A stretch of DNA of 64,000 nucleotides from PALSA-693 sp963729695 (GTDB lineage: Bacteria > Actinomycetota > Acidimicrobiia > Acidimicrobiales > Palsa-688): NCBI GenBank assembly GCA_963729695.1, contig CAVSOT010000007.1, forward strand, positions 806,001-870,000, written 5' to 3'. The notes beneath the pieces were generated by a model that searched no databases, was not told where the DNA came from, and saw only the letters and a program-made list of their open reading frames with translations. How positions within the stretch are numbered: position 1 is the stretch's first letter; each line of letters begins with the position of its first letter. This document shows, piece after piece, positions 9,850 to 19,143 of this stretch. Position numbers and translations under genes: made by a program.

Positions 9850-10719
9850 ATGACATTGAACTTCTATCTCACCTGTGGTTTTCAGCCGCCTCTGCAGACC
9901 GTGGAGATAGCGCGCCAAGCTGAGATGCTCGGATTTCACGGCGTAGCGCTGGCCGACCACCTGTTCTACCCGGTCGAACCTTCGACCCCCTACCCTTATA
10001 CTGACAGTGGCAAGCCATTGTTCGCCCTGGACTCTCCGTTTCCTGACGTCGGGGTCCTAATGGGGGCTCTCGGCGCAGTCACAACTACGCTTCATTTTCG
10101 CACGAACGTATACATACTGCCTCTTCGCCATCCGTTGGTGGCGGCCAGAAGCATCGGCACTGCCGCCGCGATGGCGGAGGGCCGGGTCGAGCTCGGAATC
10201 GGTGTAGGGCACCTAAGAGACGAGTTTGACGCCTTGGGTGCGGACTTCCACACCCGAGGTCGGCGCACAGATGAAGCGATCCTGGCGCTCCGGTCGCTGC
10301 TGAAGTCGGGACCGGTCTCTCACCGTGGCGACTTCTGGGACATTCCCCCGATTTACCTTCATCCCGCGCCCGAGCTGCCCGTACCGATCTTCGTCGGGGG
10401 TGAGTCCAAAGCTGCCCTGGCCCGAGCCGCCCGCCTCGGGGACGGGTATGTCAGCGTTCCCCACACCTTGGAAGATCTCCGGTCCCTGGCCGCCGAGCTG
10501 CAAAAGCTTCGAGCGGAATTGGCACCTGACCTACCGCCCCTCCGTCTTCACATGCACGGCCTTGACTTACAAACCGCCGGAGACTATCAGAAGCTGGCCG
10601 ATATCGGCGTAGAGGCGGCAACCATTGGGTTCTGGCGACGAGGACGAGAGCCGCTGCCTCTAGATGAACAACAAGACAGGATAAGCGAGTTCTCTGAATC
10701 GATAATTCGGAAGATGTGA
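9850..10719 (+). CDS. LLM class (luciferase-like) F420/FMN-dependent oxidoreductase (copy 1)
   Basis: A 289-residue TIM-barrel luciferase-like protein. The barrel begins LNFYLTCGFQPPLQTVEIAR, followed by the LGFHGVALADHLFYP segment typical of F420-dependent members. The central motif RVELGIGVGHLRDEFDALG is the family GxGxG-like strand, and PVPIFVGGESKAALARAARLGDGY is the conserved cofactor-phosphate region. The true cofactor (F420 or FMN) cannot be read from sequence alone, but the actinobacterial setting favours F420. It has the same length as the paralogue at 16186-17055. It is divergent from PhyH copy 1 and is followed by an acyl-CoA dehydrogenase. Confidence 0.85.
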   Translation: MTLNFYLTCGFQPPLQTVEIARQAEMLGFHGVALADHLFYPVEPSTPYPYTDSGKPLFALDSPFPDVGVLMGALGAVTTTLHFRTNVYILPLRHPLVAARSIGTAAAMAEGRVELGIGVGHLRDEFDALGADFHTRGRRTDEAILALRSLLKSGPVSHRGDFWDIPPIYLHPAPELPVPIFVGGESKAALARAARLGDGYVSVPHTLEDLRSLAAELQKLRAELAPDLPPLRLHMHGLDLQTAGDYQKLADIGVEAATIGFWRRGREPLPLDEQQDRISEFSESIIRKM

Positions 10720-10782
10720 CCGCATACCAGGACCTCCAACCCGGCCGTCGGACACCGTGACGTCGAAGGTAGGCTTCGACCG

Positions 10783-11993
10783 GTGAACGAGTCGACCGAG
10801 CTACCCGCTTTTCGGGCAACAGTTCGTGAATGGTGCCGGGAGCACGTACCTACAGGATGGCGGCAGGAGCAGACGGAAGTCTCCGACGAACGGTTCGCTG
10901 CGTTCCAACGTGACTGGTTTCAGACACTAAGGAAGGCCGGTTATGCTGTTCCCCATTGGCCTCAGGAGTGGGGCGGGGGCATGACGGTAGCCGAGCAGAT
11001 GGTGCTCTATCAAGAGTTGGCCGGGCACGACGCACCCCGGGTGATCCTCTCGTTCATGGCCATTCATCACGCCGCCGCTACCTTGTTGGAGGCGGGTACA
11101 GATGACCAACGGCGACGACACCTGCCCGCCATTCTCGATGGCGAAATCTGGGCTCAGGGCTTCTCCGAACCCGAGGCCGGATCCGACTTGGCGAGCTTGA
11201 AGACGACGGCGGCAAAGAAGGGCAACCAATACGTCGTCAACGGGCAGAAGCTCTGGGCAAGCGGAGCGGCACATGCCGACTGGTGCCTGCTGCTCGCTCG
11301 GACCGACCCGGACGCGGTGAAGCATCGTGGCATTTCCTACTTTCTATTGGACATGCAGACGGCCGGTATCGAGGTCCGCCCCATCCAGCAGGCAACAGGA
11401 GAATCCCATTTCTGCGAGATCTTCCTCAACGATGCTCGCGATCCCGTCGTCTCAGCTAGTCGGGGCTGAGAATGCAGGCTGGCGGGTCGCCCAAGCGACC
11501 CTCGGCGCCGAGCGGGGGATGGTGATGCTGGAGCTAGCAGAGCGATTGGGAAATGCCGCCTTCCGGTGGCTGCTCGAAGCGTGCAAGAAGATCCGACTCG
11601 GGCGGGTCGCCGATCGCCGACTCTCGGGTCCGTGACCGGTTGGCACAACTCGAGACGGAGATAACCGGATTGCAGGCACTCTGCCGACGACTTGTGTTAG
11701 CCCACGAGACAGGACAGGTCGGACCCGCCGACGCATCGGCCGTCAAGCTGTTCTACAGCGAACTGCTTCAGCGCCTCATGGACTTCGGGACCGAGATTGG
11801 CGGACTGCCAGTCCACACCGTCCTGCAGAAGCCGGCGTCGAGCGGTTGGGAGTCGGGGGCCTGGATGATCGACTTCATCGGGTCGTGGGAATGGACAATA
11901 CCGGCCGGCACGAGCGAGATCCAACGGAACATCATCGGCGAGCGAGGGCTGGGCTTGCCGCGAGAACCACTAGTCGAGGAGAAACAGAAGTGA
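10783..11993 (+). CDS. Acyl-CoA dehydrogenase, interrupted by two frameshifts
   Basis: An acyl-CoA dehydrogenase of about 400 residues. The first frame (10783 to about 11440) contains the flavin-binding GFSEPEAGSDLASLKTTA and NGQKLWASGAAHADWCLLLAR. The second frame runs from QLVGAENAGWRVAQATLGAE to about 11595. The third frame holds LETEITGLQALCRRL and the C-terminal WTIPAGTSEIQRNIIGERGLGLP, the family signature before the end. Joined, no domain is missing. The start is a GTG at 10783. It would oxidise an acyl-CoA at C2-C3 with FAD. The next acyl-CoA dehydrogenase gene begins three bases after its stop, so the two are translationally linked and may form a hetero-oligomer, as known for paired FadE enzymes of actinobacterial steroid degradation. 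Confidence 0.85.
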
Positions 11994-11996
11994 GCA

Positions 11997-14114
11997 ATGA
12001 CGGCTCGATCCACTGACGCGTTCATGTTCAGAGATCCTGAACACGCCGATGCGTTGAGGCGACGACTACGCCAGCTCGTAGCCGCTCACCTACCAGCGGG
12101 GTGGCTCGGACCATTTACAAATGATTCGGCCGATCTCGAGCTGAGCAACCGTTTCTGCGAGGTCCTCGCAGCCGAGAAGTTGCTGGTCCCAAACTGGCCA
12201 GCAGAGTACGGCGGTCAGGACGCGGACCTGGCCTCCTCCATAGTTATCCGTGAAGAGATGTGGGCACATTTCGAGCCTCGCGGTGCCCAGTATTACGGTC
12301 CAAACTGGGTAGGCCCATCGATATCCGACTACGGTACCGCCGAACAGAAGGCACTTCACCTTCCCATGATCGCGGCGGGGAAGTCGATTTGGTGCCAGGG
12401 CTTCAGCGAACCAGACGCGGGGTCCGATCTGGCAAATCTCCAGACGCGAGCTGTGCCCGATGGTGACGGCTTCAGGATCACCGGCCAGAAGACCTGGACA
12501 TCCTGGGCCCGGTGGGCCAGCTGGTGCTACCTCCTGGCCCGCGTCGAAGGATTAGGTGACGACAAGCGGGCTGGGATCACGGTGTTCCTTATTCCGATGG
12601 ACCGTGCTGGTATCACGGTGCGGGCCTTGGACGGCATTCCGGGTCCGCATCACCTCAATGAAGTGTTTCTGGACGGAGTCTGGGCCGACGGGAGCGAGGT
12701 CCTTGGAGGAGTAGGGAATGGCTGGCAAGTCATTCGCGATGCCCTCTCCAACGAACGCGTTGGTATCGCCCGTTACGCCCGGGGAGATCGCCTCCTCGCG
12801 GAGGTGCTCGGGAACGAAGAGTATGCGGCTGCGTTGCCGCCAAATCGATGGCTGCCGGCTCGAGTGCGTAACCGCATGGCTCGTCTGATGTGTCGACGGG
12901 CCCTATGGATTCAAGAAGAGGGCGGCTCCCACGATTTCATCGTATGTGCGGCCCGACTCGTTACCACCCGAGCTGACCTTCTGGTCGCCGACACGCTCAG
13001 CGAAGCGATTGGAGATGGCTTTTTCGAGCATCGGTATACGCCCCATGCGGCTATTGACGGCGCTATCGACTTCTACTGGCGTTACATGCAGGCTGGGACG
13101 ATCGCCTCAGGGACGACAGAGATGCTGCAACGGCAACTCTCGCGGGCAATGTTCCGTGGAGAACGGATTCGGATCAGCCTCGAGGCCGAGGAGATCCGCC
13201 ACGTCCTGGATCGGTTATTGGCCGCTCGAGGTGGGATTTCTATGGCCAGACGCGCTATGGAAGAGCCGTCCGCCCGAACTGGGCATTCCGACGCGGTGGG
13301 CGAAGTCATCGACTCACTGGATCCGCGTGAGGGGTATGCCGAAGGTCTGGCGGCTGCCGAGGTGTGCCGAGCCGCCGGACGGGCTGTACTTCCCTTGCCG
13401 ATAGAGGCGATGCTCATGCGACGCCCTAGCGGCAGGCCCCTCGCCCTGATGTCCTCAGGCAGCCGCTTCGAGCATGGCGATCTGTTTCCCGAGTGGGACC
13501 TCGCCAGCGCCGGCGGCGAGGTCAGCTGTGGCTTCGGGATCACCGATTTGATCGGCTCGAAGGTCGGACCGTTCGTGAACCGGTCTGCGCCGCAGTTTTC
13601 CCACGAGGAGCCGCCCTTGTCTCTGGTAGAGGAGGCGCTTCTGTATGTTCTGCCCTCCTGGTACCTACTCGGCGGCGTTGAGCAGGCTCTAGACCTCGCT
13701 ACCAGTTACGCCACCGAGCGAGTGGCCTTCGGTTCCCCGATTGCCTCCTATCAAGGGGTCGCTTTCCCACTCGCAGACGGCTGCGCCGAGCTTCAGGCTC
13801 TGTATGAACTAGCACTGCAGGCCCTGTGGAGCACCTACGAATCTCCCGGAACAACTGCCGTTGTTGATGCGCTCGCGTTCCGCTGGGCGGCTCTTGACAT
13901 CGCCAGGCGGGTCCTGCGTATGTGTCACCAGGTGCTCGGAGCCGTCGGCCTGTGCGACGAGCACGACATGGCAATCATCACACTGGCCCTCCAGGGCCGG
14001 CTTCGACTTCCGCTCGATAGAGAGGCCACGCTGCGTGCTCTCGCCCTCCGCGTCGACTCGACAGGGTTCGACAGCCTCTTTACGCCGAGAAAGGTTGCCC
14101 TTGAGGCCCCGTGA
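11997..14114 (+). CDS. Double-domain acyl-CoA dehydrogenase fusion
   Basis: A 705-residue protein with two acyl-CoA dehydrogenase modules. Residues 1 to about 400 form a full module: WCQGFSEPDAGSDLANLQTR, ITGQKTWTSWARWASWCYLL and the C-terminal IASGTTEMLQRQLSRAMFRG. Residues from about 405 form a second, less conserved module with LASAGGEVSCGFGITDLIGS and the helical C-terminal half EQALDLATSYATERVAFGSP. The second module lacks an evident GSDxA-type flavin motif, so it is probably structural or non-catalytic, like the partner subunits of alpha2beta2 dehydrogenases. The gene starts directly after the preceding dehydrogenase. The likely role is dehydrogenation of a bulky acyl-CoA, inferred from the heteromeric FadE families. 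Confidence 0.8.
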   Translation: MTARSTDAFMFRDPEHADALRRRLRQLVAAHLPAGWLGPFTNDSADLELSNRFCEVLAAEKLLVPNWPAEYGGQDADLASSIVIREEMWAHFEPRGAQYYGPNWVGPSISDYGTAEQKALHLPMIAAGKSIWCQGFSEPDAGSDLANLQTRAVPDGDGFRITGQKTWTSWARWASWCYLLARVEGLGDDKRAGITVFLIPMDRAGITVRALDGIPGPHHLNEVFLDGVWADGSEVLGGVGNGWQVIRDALSNERVGIARYARGDRLLAEVLGNEEYAAALPPNRWLPARVRNRMARLMCRRALWIQEEGGSHDFIVCAARLVTTRADLLVADTLSEAIGDGFFEHRYTPHAAIDGAIDFYWRYMQAGTIASGTTEMLQRQLSRAMFRGERIRISLEAEEIRHVLDRLLAARGGISMARRAMEEPSARTGHSDAVGEVIDSLDPREGYAEGLAAAEVCRAAGRAVLPLPIEAMLMRRPSGRPLALMSSGSRFEHGDLFPEWDLASAGGEVSCGFGITDLIGSKVGPFVNRSAPQFSHEEPPLSLVEEALLYVLPSWYLLGGVEQALDLATSYATERVAFGSPIASYQGVAFPLADGCAELQALYELALQALWSTYESPGTTAVVDALAFRWAALDIARRVLRMCHQVLGAVGLCDEHDMAIITLALQGRLRLPLDREATLRALALRVDSTGFDSLFTPRKVALEAP

Positions 14115-14210
14115 TCCGGGGCCGCTTTTGTGATGTGAACCGCCGCCAACAACCAGGTCAGTATTTTTGTGCGGGGCCGAGGTTCCCTGTACCGAGTCAT
14201 AGGAGACGCC

Positions 14211-15090
14211 ATGTCAGAACGTCGTCTAAACAAAGTGATCGAAAAGTTAGCCGCTGGAGACGTAGGTTGTGTCCTCGGGGCCGGTCCCCAATGGGAGCTT
14301 TGACTTGGCGGAAATGTATGGCGACTCAGACTTTGACATGGTTTGGTTTGAGATGGAACACTTCGGATTCGATTTTCTCGGTCTACGACAGTCGCTGCAA
14401 GCGCTCCTGAATCGACAACGTATCGCCGAGGATGGCGCCCGACCCTCCGTTGTCCCCATGGCGCGGATACCCTCGAACGCTCGTGAAAAGAATCAATGGA
14501 TCATTAAACAAGTACTCGACACCGGGCTGTACGGTTTCATTGCCCCCTCCGTCGAAACCCCGGACCAGGCGTTGACGACCGTGAGCGCCGCCCGCTACCC
14601 AGAGCAGCGGCACCGCAGGGAACTAGGGGGCGGACAGCGGGGGTATTGGCCCCGGGTTGCCGCCCGCTATTGGGGCCTGAGCCAGCGAGACTACCTTGAC
14701 AAGGCGGACGTGTGGCCGGTAAACCCCGACGGCGAGATCCTTATAATGGGGATCGTCGAAACTCGACTTGGAGTCGAAAATATCGAGCGTATCTTGGATG
14801 CCACCAACGGGCTGGGTGCTATCTGGCCCGGACACGGCGACTTGAGCTCCGATATGGGGCTTATCGGTCAGGCGCATCATCCAGAGGTGGAGGAGCAACT
14901 CCAATACGTGCTGAAGGTCTGTAGCGAACGCGGCGTACCTTGCGCGGTCAGCGCCACCAGTCCGGAGGAAGCCGTGCGGCGAGTCGAGGAGGGCTTCAAG
15001 ATCATCTTTGCCTCACTCGAACGGGGCATCTCGTCAACCATTCGCGACGCCGGAAGGCAGGTCGCGGATAAGCGCTCACTCGATGAATAG
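14211..15090 (+). CDS. HpcH/HpaI aldolase family protein, one frameshift
   Basis: A class II aldolase-like TIM-barrel protein of about 293 residues. The true start is the ATG at 14211, with AGGAG ten bases upstream. This opens a frame MSERRLNKVIEKLAAGDVGC that stops early. The conserved continuation SGPVPNGSFDLAEMYGDSD is in another frame from about 14270, so one base is gained or lost near 14267-14280. The barrel then shows FDMVWFEMEHFGFDF, LDTGLYGFIAPSVETPDQAL and EILIMGIVETRLGVENIERI, with the metal Glu of the family in the ETR motif. Members cleave 2-oxo-4-hydroxy acids to pyruvate plus an aldehyde, a typical late catabolic step. Confidence 0.75.
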
Positions 15091-15172
15091 GGACGGGGCC
15101 GAAAGGACCAGAGGTCAGATGAGATTCTTGTGTGTCTTTGACTTGTGCAATCGGCAGGGTGTGATCGGCGTC

Positions 15173-16075
15173 TCAGGAAGTCGAGTTGGGCAAGGTATCC
15201 GCACTCCAAGTGTGGAGGAGAGGCGCGAGGAGCGGCCACTTCTCGAACCGTCGCCCTGGCTTGCTGTCGACCGCCTCGCGGTCTCCCCATGGCGGCTCGA
15301 CGAGACGTGCCTGGGGGAGTAGCCGCGCCATCTCTTCGGATGTCTTCCGCGTGTGAATAGGGTCGCTCGCTCCGTTGCGGAACACCAGTACCGGCAGGTT
15401 GATTCGCCGGGCATCTTCGTCGGGAAGTCCCGGCACGGTGGCACCACCGCACGGGCAGAATGCCAGCATCCACCGTTGCATAGTGGCCAGGAACTCCTCG
15501 GGGTCCTGCTCGAGCAGGCGCTGACGATTGTTGGGATTACGCTGCATAACCTCTTGCCAGTTGCCGAGCGTGGATTCCGGCAGGGCCACGACGGCTTGCA
15601 TCCCCCCGTCCCATGCCGCGTTGATAGACGAGCCGCAGTAAGTGACGCCGAGATGCATGAGGCCATAGACGCCACCGCTGATCCACCATACGGCGAGGCC
15701 CGCCGTCACCTCGGGGTGGCGAGAGCCGGCAAGCAGTGACACTCGTGCCCCGCCTGAACCGCCGCTAAAGACCGCCGGCGCCAGGTCAAGGTGCGAGACC
15801 AATGCGGCCAGGATGTCGGCCTGCAGTGCCGACTCATTAGAACCCACAAAGCACACGTCGGACTCGCCGCAGTTGGGACGGTCCCAGATGAGGACACGGT
15901 GGCCGAGTTCGACGAGGGCCTGGGCCGTCTCACGCACATCTGGATAGTCCTTGCTGAAGCGGCCCCCAGGCGTGATCACCCAGGGTCGCCCCTTCTCTCC
16001 GAGCAACTCGTAGGCGATGGTTAGCTCGACGGTCTCGGTTCCATCGACTGTGGCGGTAAGTCTTGTGGTCGTCAT
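15173..16075 (-). CDS. Alpha/beta hydrolase (copy 2)
   Basis: A 300-residue alpha/beta hydrolase paralogous to the one at 1524-2414. Both share the opening around TPGGRFSKDYP, the line VLIWDRPN and CGESDVCFVGS, the probable nucleophile elbow GGSGGARVSLLAGSRHPE, and the C-terminal PPWGDRE followed by a Trp-rich end. The gene is followed on the same strand only by the convergent aldolase and lies downstream of LLM copy 2 (16186-17055), so the two may be co-transcribed. Catalysis of C-C, ester or epoxide hydrolysis is possible. The two copies may act on different intermediates. Confidence 0.8.
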   Translation of the reverse strand: MTTTRLTATVDGTETVELTIAYELLGEKGRPWVITPGGRFSKDYPDVRETAQALVELGHRVLIWDRPNCGESDVCFVGSNESALQADILAALVSHLDLAPAVFSGGSGGARVSLLAGSRHPEVTAGLAVWWISGGVYGLMHLGVTYCGSSINAAWDGGMQAVVALPESTLGNWQEVMQRNPNNRQRLLEQDPEEFLATMQRWMLAFCPCGGATVPGLPDEDARRINLPVLVFRNGASDPIHTRKTSEEMARLLPQARLVEPPWGDREAVDSKPGRRFEKWPLLAPLLHTWSADTLPNSTS

Positions 16076-16185
16076 TCCTGTGAGAGTATCGACAAGCAGG
16101 GTGGCATTGATGACGTGACCGCGCTTCCCCAGCAGCCAGACGATGCAACAAGGTCAATATCGTTCGTGCACAGGGGCAGAGTGGC

Positions 16186-17055
16186 TCAGATCTTCTCGAT
16201 CACCGACTCCGAGAAGTCCTTCATCCGTTCGACAAGGCCTTGTCCGACAGGAGAACGGCGGCCGTGCAACCAGAAGGCGACTGTCACGGCCTCTGCGCCT
16301 GCGTCGGCCAAGCGTCGATAGTCACCCAATGTCCGAAGGTCGGAACCGTGGAGGTGGAATCGCAGTGGGGGACGTTCAGGAGCTAACGCTGCTCGCAGTC
16401 GCTTGAGTTCGGCCATCAGCGCCTCAAGGTCCTCCATAGAGTGGGGGATACTGATATAGCCGTCGCCAAGACGGGCGGTGCGCTCTAAGGCCGCCTTCGA
16501 CTCCCCACCGACGAAGATCGGCACCGGCTGTTCGGGGGCAGGGTGGAGATATATAGGCCCGATGTTCCAGATCTTTCCGTGATGGGACACCGGGCCAGCC
16601 TTGAGCAATGATCGGAGGGCGCTGATGGACTCATCGATGCGTCGGCCACGGGTCTGGAAGTCAACATCGAGGGCGGTGAACTCGTCACCCAGGTGCCCGA
16701 CTCCCACGCCCAACTCGATGCGCCCCTCTGCCATCGCCGCGGCGGTGCCCACGGCTCGGGCGACGATGAGAGGATGGCGGAGCGGGAGGACGTAGACGTT
16801 GGTCCGAAAGTGGAGCTTCGAAGTGGTAACCCCGATGGCCCCAGCCATCACCCAGACGTCGGGCCACGGCTTATCCAGCGAGAACGGCGGCTCACCACTC
16901 TCCGTGTAAGGATACCGGGTCGACGGTTTGATCGGATAGAAGAGGTGCTCGCCCGCCGCTAGCCCGTGGAACCCGAACTCCTCGGCGTGTCGTGCCATCT
17001 CGATTGTCTCCGCACTCGGTTGATAGGCGTACGTGAGGTAAAAGTCCAATTTCAT
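16186..17055 (-). CDS. LLM class (luciferase-like) F420/FMN-dependent oxidoreductase (copy 2)
   Basis: A 289-residue LLM protein, a close paralogue of the one at 9850-10719 with the same length. It begins MKLDFYLTYAYQPSAETIEM. The central strand is RIELGVGVGHLGDEFTALD and the phosphate-region motif is PVPIFVGGESKAALERTARL. The open frame runs far upstream of 17055, but family similarity begins exactly at this ATG, so the longer form is rejected. It is divergent from PhyH copy 2 across about 308 bases and probably shares a transcript with the hydrolase downstream. Confidence 0.85.
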   Translation of the reverse strand: MKLDFYLTYAYQPSAETIEMARHAEEFGFHGLAAGEHLFYPIKPSTRYPYTESGEPPFSLDKPWPDVWVMAGAIGVTTSKLHFRTNVYVLPLRHPLIVARAVGTAAAMAEGRIELGVGVGHLGDEFTALDVDFQTRGRRIDESISALRSLLKAGPVSHHGKIWNIGPIYLHPAPEQPVPIFVGGESKAALERTARLGDGYISIPHSMEDLEALMAELKRLRAALAPERPPLRFHLHGSDLRTLGDYRRLADAGAEAVTVAFWLHGRRSPVGQGLVERMKDFSESVIEKI

Positions 17056-17363
17056 GGACACCCGCTCGATTCTCTGTGGCTCCGTGTCTGCTGTACACCT
17101 TCGACGGGACGCTCCTCGTGTCTGGCCAGGTGGACCAGGACCTTGCCACCAAACTGGTTTCAGAGCCAGTGCTCGGCAACTAGGATATCCACGTTGGCTT
17201 GCGTGACTATCTGCATCTGGCATGACATCGCTGGTGGCGTCTCCCAACCGAAACCCGCGCCAGTCGCCGGCCCTCCACTCCCCCCATCTATCCTTTGCGC
17301 CTGGGCATCGCACGAATCGAGCTGTTACTGGCGCACAGTGCCGAGCCCGACCAAGGAGTTGAA
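17056..17363. other. Divergent promoter region between LLM copy 2 and PhyH copy 2
   Basis: About 308 bases with no supported gene. It is the counterpart of 9538-9849 in the other copy, in inverted orientation. Comparing the two gaps could reveal a shared operator. Confidence 0.45.
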
Positions 17364-18248
17364 ATGACTACTGCCGATATCACGTCCGGATCGATTGCCG
17401 TCGATGCAGCCCAAGACGACGTGCGGGCCGTCACCGACATCGAGGTCGCCTTCTTCGAGCACAACGGGTGGGTGCTACTCCCGGGTCTAGTCTCACCCGA
17501 ACTCTGCCGAGCCATCCTCGAGCGGGGCAAGCCCCGTCTGATCGAGTTGATGGCCGGTACTGACACCGACTTCGCCAGCCCTGAGGCCCGCCGCGAGCAC
17601 ATGACAATTTCTCAGTCTATGGATGGTATTGTCACCGACAATAAGAAATGGGTCGAGTGGCGGGGGGCGATCCGCAGTGCGCATGATCCGGTCTTCGGTC
17701 GGGCTGCGCTGGCTAAGACTATGGGCCGCAATGTTCAGCGACTCTTGGGACGCGATCGGGCGATGCGGGTCTATCACGATATTTTTATGTGCAAGCTGCC
17801 CGACAACGTTAGTCTGCGAACCGAGTGGCACCAGGACTCGGTCGCCTTCCCCGTGGACCGCAACGCCCTGACTGTTTGGATTGCGCTCGACGAGATCCAG
17901 CCCGATCAGGGGCCGGTCCAGTTCTATTCTGGTTCCCATCGATGCGGACTATTGGGCCGAGGTGCCCCCGATCGCAAGACCGACTTGCTTGACGAGTATC
18001 CTGAACTCGCCCGTTTTGCGCTGTCACCGCCCCACCACCTCCAACCTGGAGACGCCACCGTGCATCATGGCTTGGTCGTTCACGGCGCGGGTGCCAACAA
18101 CACCACCCAGCAACGCTGGTCCTTCGCCGTGTGCTACATCCCCTCGGATGCCCGCTACTCGGGTGCTCCGAATCATGACTGCGATGGGTTCGGGCTACGG
18201 GTGGGCCAGCCCATCGACCACCCATCATTCACACTCGTGCCCAACTAG
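17364..18248 (+). CDS. Phytanoyl-CoA dioxygenase (PhyH) family protein (copy 2)
   Basis: A 294-residue PhyH-type dioxygenase, paralogous to copy 1 at 8653-9537 and identical in length. The motifs are EVAFFEHNGWVLLPGLVSPE near the start, the metal pair in EWHQDSVAFPVDRNALTVW, FYSGSHRCGLLGRG, and the distal His in GDATVHHGLVVHGAGANN. The start ATG at 17364 follows AAGGAGTTGAA; a longer frame upstream lacks similarity to the paralogue. It likely uses Fe(II), 2-oxoglutarate and O2. It is divergent from LLM copy 2. Confidence 0.85.
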   Translation: MTTADITSGSIAVDAAQDDVRAVTDIEVAFFEHNGWVLLPGLVSPELCRAILERGKPRLIELMAGTDTDFASPEARREHMTISQSMDGIVTDNKKWVEWRGAIRSAHDPVFGRAALAKTMGRNVQRLLGRDRAMRVYHDIFMCKLPDNVSLRTEWHQDSVAFPVDRNALTVWIALDEIQPDQGPVQFYSGSHRCGLLGRGAPDRKTDLLDEYPELARFALSPPHHLQPGDATVHHGLVVHGAGANNTTQQRWSFAVCYIPSDARYSGAPNHDCDGFGLRVGQPIDHPSFTLVPN

Positions 18249-18513
18249 GGCTGCCGCCCACCTCGACTATGAGCGAAGGTGCGTCCGGTGCGTGAGTATC
18301 TGCAGCCCGAAGCACACTGCCTGTCGCTTCGAACAGTCAGCTAGTGGGCATCTGGTTGCCCATAATGACGTGGATAATCCCGCCATTCACCCCAGAAGCT
18401 TTTGGTTACCAGTCTTCGGCTGACTTAAGCGGCAAGCGATAAGTATTATCGAGGTTCTCAGCTCATGCTGGCTAGCGTCTCAGTGTCATGGAACGGTACG
18501 AAAGGAGAAACGG

Positions 18514-19143
18514 ATGCCCAAGGAACCGCTGTATGAGGTCGTCGCCCCTGTCGTTGGGAGCTCCGACCCAAGCTCGCGTATAACCCCCAAACCGCAGAGC
18601 CTTTCCAACGGCAAGGTTGCATTTGTTTGGGACTATCTGTTCAACGGTCCGCTATTCTTCGCCGCAATTCGTGACCAAATCGAGGCTAGCTATGCAAACG
18701 TAGAGTTCGTGGATTATGAGAGGTTTGGAAACATCTCGACCATACCGCCGGCTCAGTTGGAGGAGGAACTCCCTACCCACCTTCGTGCGGCTGGCGTCGA
18801 CGTCGCAGTAGTCGCGGTCGGCGCTTGAGGGAGTTGTATGTCCGCCGTGATGCGGGCGTCAGCGTTCATTGAGCAAGCCGGAATACCGGTCGTGGCGGTC
18901 GGCTCGGCTCCCTTTGAGCCCTTGGGACGAGCGGTGGCCGACTTGATGGGGGTCCCATCAATCCCCATAGTGAGCTATCCCGGTGTTCCCCTATCGGACA
19001 CCTTTGAAGAATTCAATCTCAAGGTGACCACCATCGTGGCTCCTGCCGTCGTGGACGCTTTAACCACCGACGATTTCGACGATAGCCCCCCGCGGAGCGG
19101 TCGGCTAAAACTGCAGAGACGGCGTGGACGACGTCGTCTTTAG
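18514..19143 (+). CDS. UGSC-family selenoprotein, N-terminal part with in-frame TGA (Sec105)
   Basis: The ATG at 18514 has a good AAGGAG site. The frame runs through LYEVVAPVVGSSDPSSRI and VDVAVVAVGA, meets TGA at 18826-18828, and continues without any shift as GSCMSAVMRASAFIEQAG to 19143. The TGA thus lies in the context Ala-U-Gly-Ser-Cys, the motif that names the UGSC (seleno)protein family. Similarity to a Rossmann-like fold continues on both sides (VAVVAVGA before, AGIPVVAVGSAPFEPLGR after), which would not be expected of two genes. A stem-loop follows the TGA at the right distance (18838-18859). I therefore read TGA as selenocysteine. The last 20 or so residues are Arg-rich and probably a frameshift product at the C6 run 19086-19091; the protein probably continues into 19124-20231. 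Its reaction is not known to me. Confidence 0.75.
18838..18859 (+). promoter_or_regulatory. Putative bacterial SECIS hairpin
   Basis: Stem ATGTCCGC (18838-18845) pairs with GCGGGCGT (18852-18859), eight pairs including two G-U. The loop CGTGAT has G as its second base. The loop begins 17 bases after the TGA. Bacterial SECIS elements are known to sit just after the UGA with the apical loop about 16-37 bases away and a G in the first two loop bases, so this fits. By-eye folding only. Confidence 0.65.

Noticed and set aside
18838..19143. A separate small gene starting at ATG 18838, after a normal stop
   Set aside because: The frame is the same as that of 18514-18825, conserved fold continues on both sides, and the TGA is in the UGSC context. 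The ATG has no spaced ribosome site and is part of the SECIS-like stem.
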